From contig JAKQBN010000033.1 of the NCBI GenBank assembly GCA_029559475.1, positions 1-19,007 on the forward strand: a stretch of 19,007 nt of DNA. The letters are read 5' to 3'. Positions 13,713-19,007 of this stretch are shown one piece after another. The position numbers and the translations under genes are program-made. The notes under the pieces were generated by a model, which had not been told where the DNA came from, searched no databases, and was given only the letters and a program-made list of their open reading frames with translations. Within the stretch, counting starts at the first letter, position 1; the number at the start of each line of letters is the position of its first letter. This stretch comes from a bacterium. Its GTDB lineage: Bacteria; UBA4055.

Positions 13713-13915
13713 TTTTTACCACCAAGAATATAATCGACAGCTTCTTCGCTTACTAAACTGTTTTTTCTTCCTTCTTCAATTGCTTTATACATTCCAGCGT
13801 CTTCAAAAGCAGAAACAAGAACTTCATAGAATTCATCATTTTTCTCATGTATAAAATCAATTATAATTTCTTTGAGCATAACCTTTATTTTATCGTCAGT
13901 AATCGTTTTCTGCAT
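13709..13915 (-). CDS. Small antitoxin partner of the RelE/ParE-like toxin
   Basis: A 68-residue, mostly helical, acidic-rich protein. The N-terminal half (ITDDKIKVMLKEIIIDFIHEKNDEFYEVLVSAFED) is followed by a tail (MYKAIEEGRKNSLVSEEAVDYILGGKK) resembling the toxin-wrapping ends of short RelB-like antitoxins. No clear ribbon-helix-helix DNA-binding motif is recognisable, so autoregulation is uncertain. The start has GGAG 6-7 bp upstream on the minus strand. It is the first gene of the pair and overlaps the toxin gene by 4 bp. Confidence 0.7.
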   Translation of the reverse strand: MQKTITDDKIKVMLKEIIIDFIHEKNDEFYEVLVSAFEDAGMYKAIEEGRKNSLVSEEAVDYILGGKK

Positions 13916-13939
13916 AACATACTCCGTCTATTTCTATGT

Positions 13940-13967
13940 AATATACAAAAATTTTCTACTAAAGCAA
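13940..13967 (-). promoter_or_regulatory. Promoter of the toxin-antitoxin pair
   Basis: On the minus strand TTGCTT (13967-13962), a 16 bp spacer and TATATT (13945-13940) lie about 25 bp before the antitoxin start. It falls between the alpha-glucosidase stop (14024) and the antitoxin, so the cassette has its own promoter. Confidence 0.45.
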
Positions 13968-14023
13968 AATTCTATACTTTGTATTTTTCCATCGATTACT
14001 GCTCAAACTTGTACAGCGCAGTT

Positions 14024-15637
14024 TTATTTTACTTTGAATATAAGTCCTTCGAGAGGGCGGATTATAAAGTTTTTGAGCTGAATATGGCCGTCAATATTTC
14101 TTCCTTCAGAGGATAGGATAAGTTTAAATTCGTTCGAATCCTGAAAATTGACAGTTTTTTCCATACCGCTGAAATTTAGGACTATAAGCATATATTCGTG
14201 ACCGGATATCCTCATATAGGACAGGATGTCATCGTTCCCCTTTGAAACCGGAGCCCACTCTCCCCTGTTCAGCGACTGATGTTTGTTTCTCAGTTCTATC
14301 AGCTTAATATAAAAATTTAAAAGCGAGTATTTGTTGAGCTTCTGAATGAACACATTGTTCTTTTCATAATCGTCATTCAATGGAAGCCACGGCTCGGTTC
14401 TTGTAAACCCAGAATTAATTGTTTCATCCCACTGCATCGGAGTTCTTGAACCGTCCCTGCCCTTATAAAGCGGCCAGTATATTCTGCCCAGCGGATCTTT
14501 TATTTTCTCTTTGGGTACGGGACAGTTCTTCATGCCGATCTCTTCGCCGTAATAGACAAACGGCGTTCCCTTTAAGGTCATCTGTAATATCGCCCTTATC
14601 TTAGCTTTTTCAAGCGCGTGAGAACCTTTGAATTTATCGTAGCTCCTCGCAAGGTCATGATTTGAAAGAACTATGCACGGCCAGCCTTTTGAAGGAATAC
14701 TTCCGTATGATCTTTCGATCGCTTTGTAATATTTTTCAGCATTCCATCTCTGAAAAAGCAGCGAGAAGTCGAAAGCCATATTCAATGTGTCTTCGCCTGA
14801 GGATAGATAGAGACCTACAACATCGGATTCGCCCGGCGGAAGCGCGAATATTTCTCCTACAAGCATCCTGTCGTCGTAAGAATTTATCAGACTTCTGAAT
14901 TCGCGCAGAAGCGCTATCGAAGTGAAGCGGTTCCTTGAATAAAATTTTCTTTTACCGAATATAAGTTCTATGATATTCGGATTCGACCTCAAATATTCGT
15001 CCTTGACGATAAAATTAACAGCATCGAGCCTGAATCCGTCAACTCCCTTATCAAGCCAGAAACGGAATATATTAATAAATTCTTCCTTAACTTCCGGATT
15101 GCGCCAGTTAAGATCAGGCTGCTGCTTAAGAAATGAATGATAATAATATTCGCCGGTAGCGCTGTCTTTTTCCCAGGCCGTACTTCCGAAAACGGTTTTC
15201 CAGTTGTTCGGCGGACGGCCGTTCTTACCTTCGTTCCATATAAACCAGTCGCGCTTCGGATTCTTTTTTGATGATGCGGACTCGATGAACCACGGATGTT
15301 TTTCCGAAGTGTGATTCATGACCATATCGAGAATTATTTTTATACCCAGATCATGAGCTTTCACGAGAAGCTCGTCAAAATCGTCCATCGTACCGAAAAT
15401 AGTATCGATGCCGTAATAATCTGCGATGTCATACCCGAAATCAGCCATGGGGGATTTGAAAACCGGAGACAGCCAGACCGCAGAAACACCGAATTCTTTT
15501 AAATAGTTAAGGTTATCTATTACTCCTCTCAGATCACCGTAACCGTCGCCGTCAGAATCTTTAAAACTGAAAACATAAATGTGGTAGATTATTCCGTGTT
15601 TCCACCATATGAAGTTATCTTCTTTTCTGCGGTCCAT
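14024..15637 (-). CDS. GH13 alpha-glucosidase (alpha-amylase family)
   Basis: A 537-residue cytoplasmic enzyme that would hydrolyse or transfer glucose from short alpha-glucans. It has a (beta/alpha)8 barrel with the four GH13 regions: DMVMNHT (104-110), GFRLDAVN (201-208) with nucleophile D205, VGEIF (260-264) with acid/base E262, and SNHDLAR (325-331) with D328. A calcium-type loop, DSDGDGYGDL, lies at 27-36. QPDLNWRNPEV and DGSRTPMQWD are typical of the oligo-1,6/alpha-glucosidase group. Alanine rather than valine after the nucleophile favours alpha-1,4 over alpha-1,6 linkages. No signal peptide is seen. The start overlaps the glycosyltransferase stop by one base (TAATG), so it is the last gene of the minus-strand operon. 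Confidence 0.88.
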   Translation of the reverse strand: MDRRKEDNFIWWKHGIIYHIYVFSFKDSDGDGYGDLRGVIDNLNYLKEFGVSAVWLSPVFKSPMADFGYDIADYYGIDTIFGTMDDFDELLVKAHDLGIKIILDMVMNHTSEKHPWFIESASSKKNPKRDWFIWNEGKNGRPPNNWKTVFGSTAWEKDSATGEYYYHSFLKQQPDLNWRNPEVKEEFINIFRFWLDKGVDGFRLDAVNFIVKDEYLRSNPNIIELIFGKRKFYSRNRFTSIALLREFRSLINSYDDRMLVGEIFALPPGESDVVGLYLSSGEDTLNMAFDFSLLFQRWNAEKYYKAIERSYGSIPSKGWPCIVLSNHDLARSYDKFKGSHALEKAKIRAILQMTLKGTPFVYYGEEIGMKNCPVPKEKIKDPLGRIYWPLYKGRDGSRTPMQWDETINSGFTRTEPWLPLNDDYEKNNVFIQKLNKYSLLNFYIKLIELRNKHQSLNRGEWAPVSKGNDDILSYMRISGHEYMLIVLNFSGMEKTVNFQDSNEFKLILSSEGRNIDGHIQLKNFIIRPLEGLIFKVK

Positions 15638-17142
15638 TAAAAATCATTCGCATTCATAAAGTCGTTCAGTATTCTGTCCGCATTGAATTTTCTGGATTTT
15701 CCGATCGCGCTTTTTTTGAAGTTCTCCCACATATCTCTGTGTGAAAGATAATAAACTGCCCTCTCGGCTATTTCATCGGCTGTTTCGGCCAGAAAACCAT
15801 TCTTATCATTATTTATAATATCCTTTGGCCCTTTAGTGTTATATGAGATCACCGGGAGCCCGCAGCTCATAGCTTCGAGAACAACACATCCGAATGTGTC
15901 GAATCTTGACGGAAGTATAAAAATGTCGGCCGAAGAATACAGCGCAGGCAGGTCGGAATGATTGACCCAGCCCAGATATTCGGCTTCTGGAAGTTTGTTT
16001 TTCAGTTCAGCTTCGGTAGGACCTGTGCCTGCTATGACGATCCTTACATCTCGGATCACTTTTCTGATATTATAGAATATTTCAGGTAGCTCCATAACGC
16101 CCTTTTCTTTGCTGATCCTTCCTGCGTAGAGTATCGTCGGAGCGTCCGTGTGTTCGGGATGTATAATAAATTCAGTATGATCATGGCTGAAACTTTCATG
16201 TTTATTTTGCTCCTGAGGTTTGAATATTTCATTAACCCAGTGCGCGGTTACGAATACATTTTTTTCGTCAAAGCCCATTTCTTTACCTGTCAGCCATTTT
16301 TTCTGATCTGTATTCAGAACGAACAGCTTGTCGAAAGCGCTGTAATAAGCACGAAGATACCTTCGCGACCTGTTGATCTCGTGGATATCAAAATTAAGCA
16401 CGTCTTTAGCGAAAGTTATCCAGTCTGTATGAATGTAGAAATTCGCAGGCACTGTGTATGCATGTTTCAGATATAATGCCGCCGCCCCCATTACTCCCTC
16501 GGTCGAACAAATTATCCTGTCATAATCATTTTTCTGAAATATTTCATGGATCTTCAGGAAATTAGGTATTCTTACAGGCTGCTGCTTGTAGAAAGGCAGA
16601 GTAAATTCCATTTCAGGTTTGATAACGATCAGGTTGTCGTCAGATTTTAATTTGCTTGAACACACAAGAAAATCTATCGGCAGATTTCTCTTTTTAATCT
16701 CTTTATGGATATCGTTCAGAGCCATGGAAACACCGTTCTTATCTTCAAATGTGTCTGTCAGCCATAAAGCTCTTTTCGGATGGGATAATTTTCCGATCCT
16801 GCCTGCGAATTCGTTGTATAAAGGCCTTAAGTGAGTGAGTGATTTTGCCGCTGTAAAATTGGCGGCGAGAATTATCAGTGAAGTCAGCATCGGGAACGAC
16901 AGTCCGTCAAGAAATTTGGGTATGTCGGGAATTATCATATTGCTTCCCTTTTTAGACTTTGACCCTGAGTAAGACCTTAAGTCGCTGGGAAGCTCAAGCA
17001 GATTGATTATATTATCAAGCGAAGTCTTTTCAAACTTACTTTCAAAATCAATCTCATCGAGCTTTTTTGTAAGCCTCGAAAAAAGTACTTTGTTAAGCTC
17101 GTTCGATATAAGAGTGATATGTTTCTGATAATCATCTACCAT
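15637..17142 (-). CDS. GT4-type glycosyltransferase (probably the C-terminal half of a split PHP-GT fusion)
   Basis: A 501-residue GT-B protein. Residues 1-120 are helical linker. The first Rossmann half begins near RALWLTDTFEDKNGVS (124-139). The donor domain has GRISKEKGV (341-349), AGTGP (371-375) and FDTFGCVVLEAMSCGLPV (414-431). That last segment is the EX7E motif with Asp replacing the first Glu (D415, E423). The acceptor is unknown; a nucleotide-sugar donor is expected. ATG 17142 lacks a Shine-Dalgarno. The frame is open back to a stop at 17200-17202, and the residues just upstream (SIAEARQKRPDI) read like continuous protein. This suggests that the gene was once joined to the PHP gene ending at 17178. 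It is followed by the alpha-glucosidase with a 1 bp overlap. Confidence 0.82.
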   Translation of the reverse strand: MVDDYQKHITLISNELNKVLFSRLTKKLDEIDFESKFEKTSLDNIINLLELPSDLRSYSGSKSKKGSNMIIPDIPKFLDGLSFPMLTSLIILAANFTAAKSLTHLRPLYNEFAGRIGKLSHPKRALWLTDTFEDKNGVSMALNDIHKEIKKRNLPIDFLVCSSKLKSDDNLIVIKPEMEFTLPFYKQQPVRIPNFLKIHEIFQKNDYDRIICSTEGVMGAAALYLKHAYTVPANFYIHTDWITFAKDVLNFDIHEINRSRRYLRAYYSAFDKLFVLNTDQKKWLTGKEMGFDEKNVFVTAHWVNEIFKPQEQNKHESFSHDHTEFIIHPEHTDAPTILYAGRISKEKGVMELPEIFYNIRKVIRDVRIVIAGTGPTEAELKNKLPEAEYLGWVNHSDLPALYSSADIFILPSRFDTFGCVVLEAMSCGLPVISYNTKGPKDIINNDKNGFLAETADEIAERAVYYLSHRDMWENFKKSAIGKSRKFNADRILNDFMNANDF

Positions 17143-17177
17143 TATATCCGGACGTTTCTGCCTTGCTTCCGCTATAC

Positions 17178-18311
17178 TTACAGCTGAATCAAATACTTTT
17201 TATATGCGCCGGGTACCAGAAATTTTTTGAAATACGACGGCACTTCTCCTCTGAATGAATTGTGAAATAGTTCAATGAATTTGATAGTCACTCCGTGCCT
17301 CTGGATCTCTGATAGCGCGTTCGAGATCACAAAAGCGATGAGCTTATCTATCGTCGTGCCTTTGTGCAGAAGCATCCTTGTAAGACCGGGGTCCTCAAAG
17401 TTTAGGCATACCTGATTGAAATAATCCAGGAACGCGACTGTAAGTTTTTCGGTATTCTGATCGGAGCCGTAAACAGCCGTGTTCCCGTTTTTTATAGCTT
17501 CCAGAGCCAGTTTTGAAAGAGGCTCTTTTTTTCGCCTGTTTTTAAGATCGGGAATGTGCAGATATGTTCCTGTCTGACCCGCGAAAATACCCATGTGGCT
17601 GTCAGAACCGCCCGTAAAAGATTTTTTGTAGGGATTATTGCAGTAATCGTTAGGATCGATCCCGAATTTATTTGACCATGAATCGATCTCCTCCGGAGTT
17701 ATGCTTTCGAGCCAGAATTTTACAAGCATGTTCTGCCATGTATTCCTCTGTCCGTTGACAACTTCGAATCTCTCAAAGAGAAGTGCTGTTTTGCAGAAAA
17801 AATTAAAGGGCGGCAGCCCGTCGGATTTATACTGGTACAGAGGATGAGCCCAGACCGTAGGTATATCGTTTGCTTTTGTGTATTTCAAAAAATCGTATAG
17901 ATTTTCTTTAAGATGTAACAGGACAGCTTCCTGCTCTTCTGAAAACCCGTATGCGAGCACATGGATCCCTATATCATAATCAGGTACAAGACAGCTGAAT
18001 TCAGCGCCGACGAGCATATCATACCCTTTTTTTATCAGATCAAAATTCGATCTGGCATTATTGTGATTCGTAACGGTAAAGACATCGCATCTGTTCTTTT
18101 TTAGTGTATCAATAAGATCTTCTGTTCTCAGCCATGTTTCGGGAACGTTCAGTATTCTGCCCAGAAGTTCGTCAGGCACATTGCTGTTATGGTCATGGCA
18201 GTGCAGATCTATCTTTAAAAGTTCGTCCTTTGGAAATTTGACTGACTCGCTTTCGAAAAAGCTGTTAACTTCCTGCCTGAGTTCATTCTGAAAACCTGAT
18301 ATTTTCTTCAT
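17178..18311 (-). CDS. PHP-domain metal-dependent phosphoesterase
   Basis: A 377-residue protein with the four PHP motifs. These are DLHCHDHNS (35-43, H37 and H39), TVTNHNNARS (79-88, H83) with GAEFSC (102-107, E104), IHVLAYGF (116-123, H117) with WAHPLY (154-159, H156), and GGSDSHMG (234-241, D237 and H239). PHP enzymes use two or three metals for phosphate-ester hydrolysis. The second half (FEVVNGQRN, VAFLDYFNQVCLNFEDPG, FVISNALSEIQRHG) is an extra helical region. It is preceded by the START gene with a 1 bp gap and an AGGAG ribosome binding site. The stop TAA at 17180-17178 lies where a -1 shift would join the glycosyltransferase frame, so this may be the first half of a fused enzyme. Confidence 0.83.
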   Translation of the reverse strand: MKKISGFQNELRQEVNSFFESESVKFPKDELLKIDLHCHDHNSNVPDELLGRILNVPETWLRTEDLIDTLKKNRCDVFTVTNHNNARSNFDLIKKGYDMLVGAEFSCLVPDYDIGIHVLAYGFSEEQEAVLLHLKENLYDFLKYTKANDIPTVWAHPLYQYKSDGLPPFNFFCKTALLFERFEVVNGQRNTWQNMLVKFWLESITPEEIDSWSNKFGIDPNDYCNNPYKKSFTGGSDSHMGIFAGQTGTYLHIPDLKNRRKKEPLSKLALEAIKNGNTAVYGSDQNTEKLTVAFLDYFNQVCLNFEDPGLTRMLLHKGTTIDKLIAFVISNALSEIQRHGVTIKFIELFHNSFRGEVPSYFKKFLVPGAYKKYLIQL

Positions 18312-18312
18312 T

Positions 18313-18900
18313 CTATTCTCCTATTCCATAAAGCTTTTCTAAGATTTCAACGGTCTTTACCGGTCCGGTTAGAATCAGTTTATCAATAACCCATGACGGA
18401 ACTTTCTCTGTTATTTTCATGCTCCCGGTTATCTTAAGAACGGTTTTATTATTTCCCGATACCTCAATTTCGAGCTGCTCTTTAAATCCATTTACTCTGA
18501 TTAATTTATCGGATTCAGGAAATTCGGGATCCGTTACTGATCGGGAATTTAATGTAATCTTATCTTTATTTTTTGAAATGATAATTTTTGTGACCATATC
18601 TCTGTCCTTAAGAGGCCATGGAGTATTTATTACAGTATAATGATAAGCCGAAGAATCGTTACTGTCAATAATTTTTATCGAACTGATATTATCGTAGTAT
18701 TCAGGAAACTTTTCAAACCCTGTCAGGAATTTATAAACCGAATCCGCGGATGCTCTGATTACGGCTTCAACCCTGTATTCTTTTCCTTCACCGTCTTTTG
18801 TATAAGCTTTATAATGAGGAGAGCTCTTCTGAAGTTTCCAATCGCATAACAGAGCGCTGTGTACAAAAAATATCAGTATTAAAAAAATAAGATTTTTCAT
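18313..18900 (-). CDS. START-domain (SRPBCC-fold) exported lipid-binding protein
   Basis: A 195-residue protein with an N-terminal signal sequence (MKNLIFLILIFFVHSALLC, cleavage near residues 18-20). The lipobox is imperfect (ALLC), so lipid attachment is uncertain. The rest follows the START pattern: VEAVIRASADSVYKFLTGFEKFPEYYDNI (44-72), NTPWPLKDRDMVTKIIIS (91-108), then VLKITGSMKITEKVPSWVIDKL (154-175), ending in a long C-terminal helix. Such proteins bind a hydrophobic ligand in the periplasm; the ligand is unknown. It is the first gene of the minus-strand operon with the PHP, glycosyltransferase and alpha-glucosidase genes, which hints at glycolipid or envelope-glycan metabolism. Confidence 0.75.
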   Translation of the reverse strand: MKNLIFLILIFFVHSALLCDWKLQKSSPHYKAYTKDGEGKEYRVEAVIRASADSVYKFLTGFEKFPEYYDNISSIKIIDSNDSSAYHYTVINTPWPLKDRDMVTKIIISKNKDKITLNSRSVTDPEFPESDKLIRVNGFKEQLEIEVSGNNKTVLKITGSMKITEKVPSWVIDKLILTGPVKTVEILEKLYGIGE

Positions 18901-19007
18901 ACCTGAATTTACTGAATTATTGTTACGTCAGTGTCAGCATATTGTTAGAAATGTGTTATAAATTGAATAGGCGAGAAAAAAGTTTTTCTAACTGAATTTT
19001 AACATAA
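18901..19007 (-). promoter_or_regulatory. Upstream region of the START-PHP-GT-GH13 operon
   Basis: This AT-rich end of the window should carry the operon promoter on the minus strand. A CTGACA and several A/T-rich hexamers are present, but no well-spaced pair could be chosen. The sequence is cut by the window edge. Confidence 0.25.

Noticed and set aside
17178-17190. Programmed -1 frameshift at the PHP stop
   Set aside because: No X-XXY-YYZ slippery heptamer or obvious downstream stimulator is seen. A plain frame break is simpler, so programmed recoding is kept only as an alternative within the finding.

Overview
The window comes from an AT-rich genome of a Gram-negative (diderm) bacterium. 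An outer-membrane beta-barrel protein with a signal peptide and a C-terminal Phe (11860..13248) shows that there is an outer membrane. Isoleucine is often ATA and arginine mostly AGA/AGG. No rRNA, tRNA or lineage-defining gene is present, so placement is only a guess: an uncultivated lineage of the FCB or spirochaete-like breadth. No transposase, integrase, CRISPR array or tRNA was seen.

Left part (1..7550), accessory. A broken Schlafen/AlbA_2-type ATPase regulator (136..1121) has lost its middle section. It is followed by a roughly 250 bp spacer packed with palindromes and a promoter. Next comes a tightly coupled winged-helix/nucleotidyltransferase gene pair (1374..3106) that looks like a divergent type IV (AbiE-like) toxin-antitoxin or abortive-infection module. 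A short housekeeping stretch follows: the tRNA methyltransferase TrmO, a TPR-like protein and a SAM methyltransferase. Two of these genes (trmO and the methyltransferase) sit behind near-identical ~65 bp leaders that each open a mini-ORF running into the gene. A second, canonical AbiEi/AbiEii pair (5232..6913) and a GNAT acetyltransferase close this part, which ends at a rho-independent terminator.

Middle part (7630..13444), core-like. A CBS-domain ClC chloride/proton antiporter is followed by the helicase RecG. A ~130 bp nested palindromic element and then a porin come next. Downstream of the porin lies a G+C-rich island that can fold as a three-way junction and ends in a terminator; it is a candidate small structured RNA.

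Right part (13443..19007), all on the minus strand. A RelE/ParE-type toxin with a small antitoxin sits downstream of a four-gene operon transcribed in the order START-domain secreted protein, PHP phosphoesterase, GT4 glycosyltransferase, GH13 alpha-glucosidase. The PHP and glycosyltransferase genes look like one fused gene split by a -1 frame change, because the glycosyltransferase frame stays open and coding-like back into the PHP stop region.

The most interesting items are the non-canonical nucleotidyltransferase module with its palindrome array, the duplicated leader with overlapping mini-ORFs, the candidate structured RNA after the porin, and the PHP/glycosyltransferase frame break. Three toxin-antitoxin-like modules of two types fall within 12 kb.
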